Positions 17,264 to 26,991 are shown, counted from the first letter of the stretch. The stretch is 41,701 bases of DNA from Tanticharoenia sakaeratensis NBRC 103193 (GCF_000963885.1 NZ_BALE01000046.1:1-41701); one strand, 5' to 3'. A program made the numbers and translations. The notes: generated by a model not told the origin, from the letters alone.

Positions 17264-17799
17264 AAGCACAGGCACGGCTCGAACGCTCCGATCGGTTCGG
17301 GAGGCGATGACGCGCAATCGGGAAACGGTATCCAAGCCAGCCGCCGCGTGCTTGGCCTGAGCACACATGTCTTCGCCACGCAGCGGGCATTTTCAGTGCG
17401 GTTCCGGCACGACAAACGCTGCTGAGCTCATGAGACGTCAGGCGTGAGCAGCGATCCCGCCGAAGACCGCTGCATCGTGGATCGGTGCAGGCGTCTGTAC
17501 TGGAACTGGCTTTCGTCAGACGAACAGAGCCTTTGAGCGGGCCATAGAGCCTCGCCTTCCTTCGATTGCGGCCCATCGCTGCCGGTAGCGCTTTCCAAAA
17601 ACGCGGGACATCATGGCGTATTCTACGCACGCCACCGTCGCTTTTCGGGCAGCGCCCGCCCTTTAATCTTTATCGTAGGAGGGGCGTGGTCAATTCCGAT
17701 CCTCGCAGCTATTTTCCTGCGCATCGGAAGACCGCACTCTTCCGGCCTTCATGACGTCGCGGACACCACGCGGGCCAGTCCTGTCTCCGGAGTCCTGTC
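17264..17799. other. Gene-poor interval of about 530 bp
   Basis: Short frames occur on both strands (for example minus 17241-17630) but none has a ribosome binding site, family motif or convincing codon pattern. I see no tRNA, strong hairpin or repeat. It may contain a decayed gene or IS remnant, which cannot be decided by eye. Confidence 0.4.
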
Positions 17800-19647
17800 T
17801 TGCGACGATTGACCCTTATTGCCGTCGGAACGTTTGGCTTGGTCATGGCAGTGTGCGGCGGAGGCCTGCTGGCCCTTTCGCACGCCAACCTTGCAGGTAT
17901 CGCGACAACGAAACTGACGCGGGCCACGCAGCGGGACGTGCATATCGGGGCGGTTCACGTCTCACCCGGCCGCTGGCTGACGCTCGACGTGAACGATCTC
18001 AGCATCGCCAACATTCCCGGCGGCCGTCGTCCCCAGATGATGACGCTCGGGCATCTGCACGCACGGATCCGCCTGACCTCGCTGCTGCACGGCCCTGTCG
18101 AAACCCGTGATCTCGTCGTGACCGACTTCTCCGGTCTGTTCGAACGCACGTCGGACCGCACACCGAACTGGCGTTTCGGTCCGCCGTCGCAGCCTGGCCC
18201 GGACAAACCCGCACCCGCCGATACAGGCTGGTTTCCCGGCATGCGCGACGCCACGATCAAGGGAAGCGACGTTACGTACTGCTCGGCCAACGGCCATTGC
18301 TACCGCGTCGGACTTGATGAGGTCGCCCTCAAGGCACGTGACGACACGGCGCCGCTGGAAATAACAATCGCCGGTTCCTACAATCAGGTGCCTGTCGCCC
18401 TGACAGCGCATACGGGACCGATTGCCGTGCTCCGCGATGCCGGGAAACCTTATCCGGCGACCGTGCATGCCACATCCGGTGACCTGACGCTGGATTTCGA
18501 CGGCACACTGACCGACCTGGTCGATTTCGACGGCGTGGACGGCAGGTTTTCGCTCCGGACGGCGACCGCCGCCCCCCTGATGGCACTGGCGGGTGAGACC
18601 GCCGACACCTTCGCGGTTTCTCTCAGCCTCAATGGTCAGTTCATCCACAAGGGCGATCTGTGGAGTGTTACCCAGGGCAAGGGAAATCTGGGCGACAATC
18701 CGATCGAAAGCGCCAATCTCACATTCACGGAGGGCAAATCGGGCTCACCGGATCGTCTTGGCGGCGACATGGGATTTGCGAAACTCGACCTGAACGACCT
18801 GCTTCCCACATCGAAAGGCGATCCGAAGCCGAAGCGCCATATCGATCTGCCCGTGATCGCGCCTTCCAGCCCCGATCCGCTGCTGGACCTGCGTCTGTCT
18901 GCACGCTCCCTGCATTACAACGAGCTCGAATTTTCCAGCGCTGCCATCGCGTTGAAGCAACAGCCCGGCCGGATCGACATCTCGTCGCTTCAGCTCGGCT
19001 GGCTCGGTGCGACGCTGCGTGCCTCCGGCGCCATCGAGAACCGGCAGGGCGGGTCGCGCATCCGCGCGGCCATCGACGTGACGGGGGCGGATATCGATCG
19101 CTTTCGGCGTCAGGCCGGGCTGGCGCCCGTCCCTGTCTCGGGCGCGCTGTCCTTCCGCGTTCGCGCCAATGCCGACAAGGTCCATACGCTCAACGAGGCA
19201 TCACGGAAGGCGGATGTCGACGCAGTGGTGGGCATGAACAGCGGTGTCATCAGCCAGAAGGTGATCGACATCGCATCCATGAATGTCGGCCTGCTTTTCC
19301 GAAAGGCATCGGGCACGACGCCCGTCACGTGCCTTCTCGGCGCGCTCGTCATGCGTCATGGCGATGGGACGGTCGTGCCGCTCCGGATCTACACATCCAA
19401 GGGATCCATCGTCGGCGAAGCCATGTTCGATCTCGACCGGCGTTGGTTCGAACTGGCCTTTCAGAGCCGGACTCCCGGCCTGCTGGCGCTGGACATTCCG
19501 ATCCGGGTCAGCGGCCCGTTTGATAACCCGTCCATCGGCCTTGCCGGATGGTCCGCCAGAGGCCGCGCGTTGCTGAAGGCCGCCCGAACCGCCAATGCGC
19601 TTCCTGCGGGGCTGGAGGATTTTTCAGCAGGCAAGGCCTGTCTGTAG
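17800..19647 (+). CDS. AsmA family envelope protein
   Basis: A 615-residue protein with an N-terminal membrane segment (about 5-27, LIAVGTFGLVMAVCGGGLL) and a long periplasmic part: the DVHIGAVHVSPGRWLTLDVNDL block near the start, and the SGALSFRVRANADKVHTLNE and GPFDNPSIGL blocks towards the end, typical of AsmA-like proteins. These form bridge-like beta structures thought to move phospholipids to the outer membrane. The likely start is TTG 17800, supported by CGGAG about 8 bases upstream and by the position of the membrane segment; ATG 17845 would cut that segment. Confidence 0.85.
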   Translation: MRRLTLIAVGTFGLVMAVCGGGLLALSHANLAGIATTKLTRATQRDVHIGAVHVSPGRWLTLDVNDLSIANIPGGRRPQMMTLGHLHARIRLTSLLHGPVETRDLVVTDFSGLFERTSDRTPNWRFGPPSQPGPDKPAPADTGWFPGMRDATIKGSDVTYCSANGHCYRVGLDEVALKARDDTAPLEITIAGSYNQVPVALTAHTGPIAVLRDAGKPYPATVHATSGDLTLDFDGTLTDLVDFDGVDGRFSLRTATAAPLMALAGETADTFAVSLSLNGQFIHKGDLWSVTQGKGNLGDNPIESANLTFTEGKSGSPDRLGGDMGFAKLDLNDLLPTSKGDPKPKRHIDLPVIAPSSPDPLLDLRLSARSLHYNELEFSSAAIALKQQPGRIDISSLQLGWLGATLRASGAIENRQGGSRIRAAIDVTGADIDRFRRQAGLAPVPVSGALSFRVRANADKVHTLNEASRKADVDAVVGMNSGVISQKVIDIASMNVGLLFRKASGTTPVTCLLGALVMRHGDGTVVPLRIYTSKGSIVGEAMFDLDRRWFELAFQSRTPGLLALDIPIRVSGPFDNPSIGLAGWSARGRALLKAARTANALPAGLEDFSAGKACL

Positions 19648-19864
19648 GGCGGCACTGAAGCGAAACAGGCGAGCAGGCCGCCCGGATCCGGCTGGCAACA
19701 GCTTCCGCAGCGCTTCCAACATTGGCCTTCAGTCTGGTCTCCCGGAGTGCTGCGTCTGCCTTCAGGAGCATCGGGATTTTCCGAAATGCCGTAGTCCGGC
19801 AATGGTGTCCGCTGGAGACAATTCCGGGCGATCAGCCAGGTCTTGCCGCGCCCTGAGTGAGCCG

Positions 19865-21082
19865 CTAGGCGTCCCGCCGACTATCGCGCACCGTCAGCGC
19901 CGTCACCAGCAGGGCGACAACCGAGACGGCGGCGAACACCAGATATGTGTTCGAAAATCCGTAGCGCTCCACGACTTCGCCGCTCAGCAGGTTGCTGAAC
20001 ATCGAGCCGCCTGCCATGCACAGCGCGACGAAGCCCAGCGTCACATTGAACCGGCCGGTACCCTGCGTCAGGTCTGCCGCAATGACGACGCTCGTGACCG
20101 AGAAGATGCCGGAGGCAACGCCGTCGAGCAGCTGGATCGCGATCACGCCGGGAATGCTCAGGCCCCCGTGCACCGCCCAGGCGAACAGCAGACCGCGCAA
20201 GGGGAGCACCGCAAAGCCCGCGAGCCACAGGACCCGGCGGCTCACGCCCCTGTCGAGTGCACGACCGACACAGAAGGCGGCCCCTGCCATCACCACCTGG
20301 GCCGCCACCACGCAGCCGCTCAGCGCCAGCAGATCGCCCTTGGGATGGGTCAGCGTCAGCGCCTGGCCTGCCAATGGCAGCATCGCGGCATTGGCGAAGA
20401 AGAACAGGGCGATCGACGTCAGGAAAGCCAGGATATCCGGCCGCAGAAAGACTTTCCCGAGTGGCACGGGACGTCCGTTTTCGCCTCCTCCCCGGGCCTG
20501 TTCGTGATCGATCTCGTCCGGCCGTACCATGAGGGTGGATGCAAGGCTTGCGATCGAGAAGCCGCAGATCAGCGCGAAGATCCAGCCGATGCCAAGCAGC
20601 TGCCCGCACAGTCCGGTGAGACTGGCGGCCACGAACGAGCCGACATGGTTGACGGTTTCGTTGCGCGCCGTGCGATCCGCCATGGCTTTCGGCCCGACGA
20701 GGCCGAGCGTGATCGCACTGATGGCGCAGGGAAGGACGGCCGATCCGGCTCCCAGCACGATCTGGGCGCCGATGACCGGCCAGTAGTCCGCAAACCGCGC
20801 GATGACGAGACTGGCAATGGCAATGCCCAGCGCCGCGCCGATGACCATGGCCCGCTTGATGCGGAAACGATCGACGATCAGTCCGGCCGGAAGCTGGGCC
20901 AGCGCGAGGGCCGCGGCACTGGCTGCGAGTGCCCGGCCGATCTGGAGGCCGTCCCAGCCGTGCACCGTCAGGTACACGGTCAGGTAGGGACCAAGACCGC
21001 CCTGCACGTCGGCAGCGAAGAAGTTGATGAGCCCGAGGCCCAGGAGGCTGCGCCGGGAAGGCGCCTGTCTGTCGTCGGTCAC
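19865..21082 (-). CDS. MFS transporter
   Basis: A 405-residue protein with about 12 hydrophobic segments in two halves joined by a cytoplasmic loop near 195-215 (DEIDHEQARGGGENGRPVP). The loop between segments 2 and 3 has PAGLIVDRFRIKR, the MFS motif A. It belongs to the general drug or metabolite efflux type; substrate unknown. The start is GTG 21082 with no strong ribosome binding site. Convergent with the AsmA gene. Confidence 0.88.
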   Translation of the reverse strand: MTDDRQAPSRRSLLGLGLINFFAADVQGGLGPYLTVYLTVHGWDGLQIGRALAASAAALALAQLPAGLIVDRFRIKRAMVIGAALGIAIASLVIARFADYWPVIGAQIVLGAGSAVLPCAISAITLGLVGPKAMADRTARNETVNHVGSFVAASLTGLCGQLLGIGWIFALICGFSIASLASTLMVRPDEIDHEQARGGGENGRPVPLGKVFLRPDILAFLTSIALFFFANAAMLPLAGQALTLTHPKGDLLALSGCVVAAQVVMAGAAFCVGRALDRGVSRRVLWLAGFAVLPLRGLLFAWAVHGGLSIPGVIAIQLLDGVASGIFSVTSVVIAADLTQGTGRFNVTLGFVALCMAGGSMFSNLLSGEVVERYGFSNTYLVFAAVSVVALLVTALTVRDSRRDA

Positions 21083-21233
21083 GCGGCCATATTCAGATCA
21101 GAGACAAGAAGGCGGCGCACCGCGTGAGCACCGCCAGAGAACGTCCGGCGCTAACGTGGCCCCAGTCGACCCGGTTTGCCGCGCATCGCGCCCCGACACA
21201 GTTCGTCGCACAGGACACGCGGCTTTTACGGAA

Positions 21234-22421
21234 TCAGTGGTTCGAGAAGTGGAACGTGGTCGTGTAGTCGAACGTCTCGCCGGGGTTCAGACGCGTGGTG
21301 GGGAACTGCGGATGGTTCGGGCTGTCGGGATAATGCTCGGCCTCGAACGCGATCGCATCCGTCTGGCGATAGGCATGACCCGAAATGCCGGCATATCCAC
21401 CGTCCAGCGAATTGGACGTATAGACCTGAAGCCCGGGCTGGTTGGTCAGCACCTGCATCGAGCGGCCCGAGCGCGGGTCATAGACATTGGCCGCCAGACG
21501 CGGCGCCTGCCCGTATGGTCCGTTGACGATCCAGTTCATGTCGTAGCCGCGCGCATACATCATTTGCGGATCGTTGCTGCGCAGACGCGCGTTGATTTCC
21601 GTGGGCTTGGTGAAATCGAGCGGGGTGCCGGCGACGGGCGCCGTCTGGCCGGTCGGGATCGACGTCGCATCCGTGGGCGTGAAGCTGTCGGCGTTGATCG
21701 TCAGGATTTCGTGGGCGATCGACCCCGATCCTTCCCCGCCCAGGTTCCAGTAGGAATGATTGGTCAGGTTCAGGACCGTGGAGGTGTCGGTCGTTGCCTT
21801 GTAATGAAGGCTCAGGCTGTCGTTGTCGTCGAGCGTATAGGTGACATGGGTGGTCAGTGTGCCGGGGAAGCCCTGATCGCCATTCGGGCTGACCAGCGTC
21901 AGCGTGACGGAGGCGGCATGGGCGTCATGATGCAGACCGCCCACGGTCCAGACGTTTTTGTCGAAGCCCCGGGTGCCGCCGTGCAGGGCGTTCGGCGGCG
22001 CGGTCACCGCGATATGGTAGGACTTGCCGTCGAGCGAGAAATTGCCGCCGGCGAGGCGGTTCGCATAACGGCCGATGACAGCACCGAAGAACAGGCCGCC
22101 CTTGGCTGAATCGACGGTATAGCCATGCAGGTCTTTGAACCCGAGCACGACGTCGCCCGTATGGCCGTCACGGTCGGGGGTCTCCACCGACTGGATCACG
22201 CCGCCATAGGACAATACGCGGACCGTCACGCCGTGATCGTTCGTGAGCGTCATGATCGAGACCGGCTTGCCGTCGGGCGTCGTGCCGAACGGAGCGCGCA
22301 TCACGCCCGGTGCGGCCTGTGCTGCGGGCATCATGAGCGCAGGTGCCACGTAGAGCGCGGTTGTCACGGCCAGGAGGCGAGCCGGTTTCGACGTGCGCAT
22401 GGCCCGGGCGAATGGCATCAT
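21234..22421 (-). CDS. Exported aldose 1-epimerase (mutarotase)
   Basis: A 395-residue protein with a signal peptide (cleavage near AAQA, residue about 37) and a full galactose-mutarotase domain: GVIQSVETPDRDG, GAVIGRYANRLAGG, NALHGG with the catalytic-type His, LNLTNHSYWNLGG with the second His, and a late EAEHYPDSPNHPQFP carrying the catalytic Glu. It interconverts alpha and beta anomers of hexoses. Export to the periplasm fits an organism that oxidises sugars there, since membrane glucose dehydrogenases prefer one anomer; that link is inference. GAGGA 7 bases before ATG 22421 supports the start. Confidence 0.92.
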   Translation of the reverse strand: MMPFARAMRTSKPARLLAVTTALYVAPALMMPAAQAAPGVMRAPFGTTPDGKPVSIMTLTNDHGVTVRVLSYGGVIQSVETPDRDGHTGDVVLGFKDLHGYTVDSAKGGLFFGAVIGRYANRLAGGNFSLDGKSYHIAVTAPPNALHGGTRGFDKNVWTVGGLHHDAHAASVTLTLVSPNGDQGFPGTLTTHVTYTLDDNDSLSLHYKATTDTSTVLNLTNHSYWNLGGEGSGSIAHEILTINADSFTPTDATSIPTGQTAPVAGTPLDFTKPTEINARLRSNDPQMMYARGYDMNWIVNGPYGQAPRLAANVYDPRSGRSMQVLTNQPGLQVYTSNSLDGGYAGISGHAYRQTDAIAFEAEHYPDSPNHPQFPTTRLNPGETFDYTTTFHFSNH

Positions 22422-22794
22422 GGAATGGTCCTCGTGAGCTGTTGATTTGCGGCCACACTGGTCGCAAAAACAACACTCTTCAACCCGCTGCATGAACCAA
22501 GCGGCAATCTGTAGCGGCGTTTCGTCGTTCCGCACGGCAGTGATGCGACCTGTGCGCAGATTGCGCGAGGGGCGTGCCATGCTACACGATGTTGACGCCA
22601 GGCCGGGCTTCGGATCCCGCTCGCGCCCCCGCCTGTCGCGGCTGTGGCGCGGTCGGGTTGCGGTTCCGGGTGCCTGGCCGTCGATAGGGTCTCCGCGCAG
22701 GTTTCTGGAAGGCGCGGACAGAGGGTTGGTGCGTTCGGCGGTCCCGCAACATGGCGGGATTGCGGTGCGTGCCACGCAGGGTTTGGGGATTTAG
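22422..22794. other. Divergent intergenic region
   Basis: About 370 bp between the divergent mutarotase and mlaA genes. It must contain promoters for both, but no clear -35/-10 pair, operator or RNA structure stands out by eye, and no credible gene is present. Confidence 0.4.
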
Positions 22795-23649
22795 ATGCTC
22801 ACACGCTTAGCCACGTCGGTTTCACGATCGCAGGGCGACACAGGCTCCGACGGGCCGGGACGTGATGCTTATGGACGTGGTGTCCGTCGGCGCTTGGCGG
22901 CAGCACTGGCGGTCTGCGGCCTGACGGGCCTTAGCGCCTGCCATGGCCTGTATAACCCGCCGCCGAAGGATCCCGATGCGCTCGCCGACTACAAGGAGGC
23001 GAACGATCCCTACGAGCCGCTGAACCGCAAGATGTACGGCGTGCAGATGTGGGCGTTCAAATACGTCATCAAGCCGGTCGGCAAGGCATGGATCTGGGTC
23101 CTGCCGAGCCCCGTGCGCCGTTCCCTCGGCAACATCGCGGAAACCTGGAACCAGCCGGTGGTGTTCTTCAGCGATGTCGGCGCGGCGCGGCCGCGCCGGG
23201 CGGGCGATGCGTTCGTGCGCTATGCGATCAACATGACCGCGGGCGCTGCGGGCCTGTTCGATGTGGCGAAATACGCAGGCTACCCGCATCATGACGGTGG
23301 CGCCGGCCTGATGATGGCGAGCTGGGGCATGCCGAGCGGCCCTTACCTGTTCGTCCCCGGAACCGGGCCGACCACGATCCGCGATGGCGTCGGCACGGGT
23401 GTGGACATCGTGTTCCAGCCGCTGACATGGGTGCCCAGCGGCTACGGCCTGCTGACTTTCTATACCGCCTATAGTACTGCAGGAACGATCAACGCGTTTG
23501 CTGATCACATCCAGGATTTCGACCAGGTCGAACGCGACTCGCTCGATCCCTATGCCACCATCCGCAGCGCCTGGCAGCAAAACCGCCAAAGCCAGGTGGA
23601 CACGATCCGCAACGATCACCGGGCGACCACCCCGGACTGGTATAACTGA
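22795..23649 (+). CDS. mlaA: MlaA family outer-membrane lipoprotein
   Basis: MlaA sits in the outer membrane and extracts misplaced phospholipids from the outer leaflet, handing them to MlaC. The 284-residue protein has a lipobox LSAC (Cys at about 49) after a basic n-region, then the family core: NDPYEPLNRKMYGVQMWAFK, PSPVRRSLGNIAETWNQP, FVRYAINMTAGAAGLFDVA, and GMPSGPYLFVPGTGPTTIRD. The N-terminus before the lipobox is longer than usual; ATG 22795 is the only clear in-frame ATG or GTG. mlaC follows after 11 bp. Confidence 0.93.
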   Translation: MLTRLATSVSRSQGDTGSDGPGRDAYGRGVRRRLAAALAVCGLTGLSACHGLYNPPPKDPDALADYKEANDPYEPLNRKMYGVQMWAFKYVIKPVGKAWIWVLPSPVRRSLGNIAETWNQPVVFFSDVGAARPRRAGDAFVRYAINMTAGAAGLFDVAKYAGYPHHDGGAGLMMASWGMPSGPYLFVPGTGPTTIRDGVGTGVDIVFQPLTWVPSGYGLLTFYTAYSTAGTINAFADHIQDFDQVERDSLDPYATIRSAWQQNRQSQVDTIRNDHRATTPDWYN

Positions 23650-23660
23650 GGACCTTGGAC

Positions 23661-24311
23661 ATGCCCCTCTCCCCGCCGCGCCCTCGCCGGTCCCTGACGC
23701 GCCGCAGTGGTATGGCATGCATCGCCGCTGCCCTGTCGGCCCTGATCGCCATCAGCCTGCCCTTCGGTTCCGCCCGGGCCGCAACCGAGGCTGAAGCCCG
23801 GAACTTCATCGACAGCTTTGGCGGCAAGCTCGTTGCGATCGTCAATTCGGACCAGTCGCTGGATGCCAAGAAGCAGGCCGTTCTGCCGCTGCTGCAGCAG
23901 AACGTCGATGTGTCGCTGATCGGCAGGTTCTGCCTCGGTCGCTACTGGCGGAATGCAACACCCGAGCAGCAGCAGCGCTATCTCGATCTGTTCGACCACG
24001 TGCTGGTCAATGCGATCACCGACAAGCTCGGCGATTACCGCGGCGTGCATCTTACCGTGACGAGCGCGGCACCGAGCGGCACCGGCGAGATGGTCAATGC
24101 GACACTCACGCGCCCGGGCCAGCCGCCTGCCGAAATGCAGCTTCTGGTCGAGGATTCGAGCGGCGCGCCGAAGGTCGCGGACATGATCGGTGAAGGCGCC
24201 AGCCTGCGTCTGACCCAGCGGCAGGACTACGCGTCCTATCTCGCGCGCAATGGCGGCAACGTCGACACGCTGATCGCGGCCCTGCAGCGGCAGCTGGCGC
24301 GCCACCACTGA
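23661..24311 (+). CDS. mlaC: MlaC family periplasmic phospholipid-binding protein
   Basis: A 216-residue exported protein (basic start, hydrophobic core about 17-37, cleavage after ARA) with the MlaC/Ttg2D blocks ATEAEARNFIDSFG, DVSLIGRFCLGRYWRNATPEQ, YLDLFDHVLVNAI, and the C-terminal RLTQRQDYASYLARNGGNVD. It ferries phospholipids between MlaA and the inner-membrane Mla complex. GAGGA 8 bases before ATG 23661 fixes the start. The inner-membrane partners (mlaFED) are not in this window. A strong terminator follows. Confidence 0.93.
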   Translation: MPLSPPRPRRSLTRRSGMACIAAALSALIAISLPFGSARAATEAEARNFIDSFGGKLVAIVNSDQSLDAKKQAVLPLLQQNVDVSLIGRFCLGRYWRNATPEQQQRYLDLFDHVLVNAITDKLGDYRGVHLTVTSAAPSGTGEMVNATLTRPGQPPAEMQLLVEDSSGAPKVADMIGEGASLRLTQRQDYASYLARNGGNVDTLIAALQRQLARHH

Positions 24312-24317
24312 TCCGAA

Positions 24318-24360
24318 GATCGGCCTCCCGACCGGCGCCTGGCCGTTCGGGAGGCCGATC
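24318..24360 (+). terminator. Terminator after mlaC
   Basis: Fourteen-bp perfect stem GATCGGCCTCCCGA (24318-24331) with TCGGGAGGCCGATC (24347-24360), starting 6 bases after the mlaC stop; the 15-base loop can itself fold. It ends the mlaA-mlaC unit and also faces the convergent acetyltransferase gene. Confidence 0.75.
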
Positions 24361-24426
24361 ATTCAACGGCATCGCCCGGTCATGGGGCGATACGCCGTCC
24401 TTGCCAACGAACCCGTCCCTTCCGGA

Positions 24427-24954
24427 TCAGGGCTTCGCGGCGACATCCTCCCGGCTTTCATAAATCAGCATCTGGTGCCCGCCACGCGGGAACGTCGCGA
24501 TATGACGCATGCCGATGCTGCCCAGCACGAGGCGTGAAGCGCGGTTGTCTTCCCGCGTGACGGCAATCACGACCGGCTCGCCCTGCTCGTGCGTGAAGCG
24601 CAGGGCACTTCCCGCCCCTTCCCGTGCCAGTCCCCGACCCGATGCCCAGGGCCAGAGCGCGATACGCAGGCCGAGGCCGCGTCCATCCGGCCGCTCGTGA
24701 ACGCCGGTGATGCCGACCATCCGTCGTGCCTCGGGCGCATCGATTTCGTTCATCGTGAACATGCCGACGCCACGGCGGCCCCAGAGCGCCACGTCGGATA
24801 TGAGTTCATCTTCCGTCTGCTGACGCGACCGGACACCGCCCAGCATCATGCCGAACGCGCCGGCGTCAGCCTTCAGCCGCGCAAGATTGTCCAGATCGCG
24901 CCACGATACCGGCTCCAGCAGCAGACGCGGCGTGCGGATCGTGCGGCCGAGCAT
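24427..24954 (-). CDS. GNAT family N-acetyltransferase
   Basis: A 175-residue protein starting RTIRTPRLLLEPVSWRDLD, the RimJ/RimL-like opening. The acetyl-CoA binding region lies around LGLRIALWPWASGRGLAREG, where a G-x-G-x-A/G turn follows the strand; the EDNRASRLVLGSIGMRH end motif is also present. The target is unknown. It lies just downstream of ettA on the same strand (59 bp between them) and may be cotranscribed with it. Confidence 0.85.
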   Translation of the reverse strand: MLGRTIRTPRLLLEPVSWRDLDNLARLKADAGAFGMMLGGVRSRQQTEDELISDVALWGRRGVGMFTMNEIDAPEARRMVGITGVHERPDGRGLGLRIALWPWASGRGLAREGAGSALRFTHEQGEPVVIAVTREDNRASRLVLGSIGMRHIATFPRGGHQMLIYESREDVAAKP

Positions 24955-25013
24955 GGGGCGGGCCCGGCCGTGTCAGCGGTCTGCGTGCGGCACGCGACGG
25001 ACGCCGCGCGCGG

Positions 25014-26693
25014 TCAGCGCGCGAGCGGGCGATACTTGATCCGCGCCGGCTCCGTCGCATCGGGACCCAGACGGCGACGCTTGTCTTCCTCGTAATCCTG
25101 GAAGTTGCCCTCGAACCACTCGACATGGCTGTCGCCCTCAAAAGCGAGGATGTGGGTCGCGAGACGATCGAGGAACCAGCGATCATGGGTGATGATCACG
25201 GCGCAGCCTGCAAACTCCGCCAGCGCATCCTCGAGCGCACGCAGCGTGTCGACGTCGAGATCGTTGGTCGGCTCGTCGAGCAGGATGACGTTGCTTTCCT
25301 GCTTCAGCATCTTGGCGAGGTGAACACGGTTGCGCTCACCGCCCGACAGGATGCCGACGCGCTTCTGCTGGTCCGCGCCCTTGAAGTTGAACGCGCCCAC
25401 ATAGGCCCGCGACGGCACCGCCCGCTTGCCGAGATAGATGACGTCCGTGCCGCCGGAAATTTCCTCCCAGACGGTCTTGTTGTCATCGAGCGTGTTGCGC
25501 GACTGGTCGACGTAACCGAGTTTCACGGTCTCACCGATCGTCAGCGATCCGCTGTCGGGCTGATCGTCGCCGGTGATCATCTTGAACAGCGTGGACTTGC
25601 CCGCGCCGTTCGGCCCGATGACGCCGACGATGCCGCCCGGCGGCAGTTTGAAGCTCAGGTCGTCGATGAGCAGGCGGTTGCCGTAGCCCTTGCGAAGGTC
25701 TTCCGCTTCGATGACCGTGCCGCCGAGACGCGGTCCGGGTGTGATGACGATATCGGCCGTGCCGCTCACGCGCTCGCTGCTGGCCGCCAGCATATCCTCG
25801 TATTTGGAGATACGCGCCTTGCTTTTGGCCTGACGGGCCTTCGGAGACGAGGCAATCCATTCCTGTTCGGCGGCAAGCGCACGCTGGCGCGCACTTTCTT
25901 CCTTCTCCTCCTGCGCCAGACGCTTGCGCTTCTGGGTCAGCCAGGACGAGTAGTTGCCCTCGAACGGATAGCCGCGGCCGCGCTCGATCTCGAGGATCCA
26001 GTTCGTGACGTTGTCGAGGAAGTAGCGATCATGGGTAATGACCATGACCGTGCCCTGATAGTCGCGCAGCGTCTTTTCGAGCCACGCCACGCTCTCGGCA
26101 TCGAGATGGTTGGTCGGCTCGTCGAGCAGCAGGATGTCGGGCTTTTCCAGCAGCAGGCGGCACAGCGCGACGCGACGGCGCTCACCACCCGAAAGCTTGG
26201 TGACGGGGCTGTCGGCGGGCGGGCAGCGCAGCGCGTCCAGCGCGATGTCGAGCTTGCGGTCCAGCTCCCAGCCGTCGCCCGCGTCGATCGTTTCCTGCAA
26301 CTCGGCCTGTTCGGCGAGGAGCGTGTTCATCTCCTCGTCCGACATGGGCTCGGCGAACAGCATCGAGATCTCGTTGAAGCGGTCGACCGCGGCCTTCAGC
26401 TTGCCGAAGCCCTGTGCCACGTTCTCGCCGACGGTCAGGTTCTCGTCGAGCTTCGGCTCCTGCTCGAGATAGCCGACGCGCGCGCCTTCGGCGGCCCAGG
26501 CCTCGCCGCCGAACTCCTTCTCGATGCCGGCCATGATCTTGAGCAGCGTCGACTTGCCGGCGCCGTTGACGCCGAGAACGCCGATCTTGACCCCGGGAAG
26601 GAAGGACAGGGTAATGCCCTTGAAGACCTCCCGACCACCCGGATAGGCCTTCGTCAGGTCCTTCATGACATAGACGTATTGATAAGCGGCCAT
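25014..26693 (-). CDS. ettA: Energy-dependent translational throttle ABC-F protein
   Basis: EttA binds the ribosomal E site and gates entry into elongation according to ATP/ADP ratio. The 559-residue protein has two ABC domains without membrane segments: Walker A GVNGAGKST (41-49) and GPNGAGKST, signatures LSGGERRR and LSGGERNR, and Walker B followed by DEPTNHLD and DEPTNDLD. Between them lies the basic linker (WLTQKRKRLAQEEKEE and following). Length and linker match EttA rather than Uup or YheS. ATG 26693 begins the conserved MAAYQYVYVMKDLTK. A tRNA gene on the same strand ends 35 bp upstream. Confidence 0.95.
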   Translation of the reverse strand: MAAYQYVYVMKDLTKAYPGGREVFKGITLSFLPGVKIGVLGVNGAGKSTLLKIMAGIEKEFGGEAWAAEGARVGYLEQEPKLDENLTVGENVAQGFGKLKAAVDRFNEISMLFAEPMSDEEMNTLLAEQAELQETIDAGDGWELDRKLDIALDALRCPPADSPVTKLSGGERRRVALCRLLLEKPDILLLDEPTNHLDAESVAWLEKTLRDYQGTVMVITHDRYFLDNVTNWILEIERGRGYPFEGNYSSWLTQKRKRLAQEEKEESARQRALAAEQEWIASSPKARQAKSKARISKYEDMLAASSERVSGTADIVITPGPRLGGTVIEAEDLRKGYGNRLLIDDLSFKLPPGGIVGVIGPNGAGKSTLFKMITGDDQPDSGSLTIGETVKLGYVDQSRNTLDDNKTVWEEISGGTDVIYLGKRAVPSRAYVGAFNFKGADQQKRVGILSGGERNRVHLAKMLKQESNVILLDEPTNDLDVDTLRALEDALAEFAGCAVIITHDRWFLDRLATHILAFEGDSHVEWFEGNFQDYEEDKRRRLGPDATEPARIKYRPLAR

Positions 26694-26728
26694 GAATGGA
26701 CTCCTGAAAAAGGGTTCTGGCGGGACCC

Positions 26729-26802
26729 TGCGCCCGGCAGGACTTGAACCCGCAACCAAGCCGTTATGAGCGGCCCGCTCTAACCAATTGAGCTACAGGC
26801 GC
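26729..26802 (-). tRNA. tRNA-Ile2 (anticodon CAT, lysidine type)
   Basis: Seventy-four bases fold as a cloverleaf: acceptor GCGCCTG/CGGGCGC with discriminator A, D arm GCTC/GAGC, anticodon arm GGCCG-CTCATAA-CGGCT, variable TGGTT, T arm GCGGG-TTCAAGT-CCTGC. CAT anticodons belong to tRNA-Met or to tRNA-Ile2, whose C is changed to lysidine by TilS. The CTCATAA loop followed by TTGGTTGC and discriminator A resemble the Ile2 type more than elongator Met. CCA is not encoded. Confidence 0.85.
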
Positions 26803-26991
26803 ACAGGTTTGCGGCAGATCGCGCAGATGGCGGGATTTTGCAAGGGTAACCTCGCGTAAAACATGCACGCAAGCCGTGGCTGCCCTGCCGGTGCGGGGGT
26901 ATGTGACGGGCGGCTGCGCGGGTTACGCTTCACTTCGGGATCGAAGCGGGCCCCTGCAACCCTGCAAGGGCAGCCGATCCCGGAGAGCACC

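Noticed and set aside
17241-17630. Minus-strand frame as a decayed insertion-sequence gene
   Set aside because: Overlaps the end of the DjlA-like gene and shows no transposase motif (no DDE or similar signature).
19595-21127. 510-codon plus-strand frame opposite the MFS transporter
   Set aside because: Translation is hydrophilic, Arg/Gln/Asp-rich without motifs; the minus frame has 12 membrane segments.
25125-26747. 540-codon plus-strand frame opposite ettA
   Set aside because: Shadow of ettA, which has two complete ABC domains.
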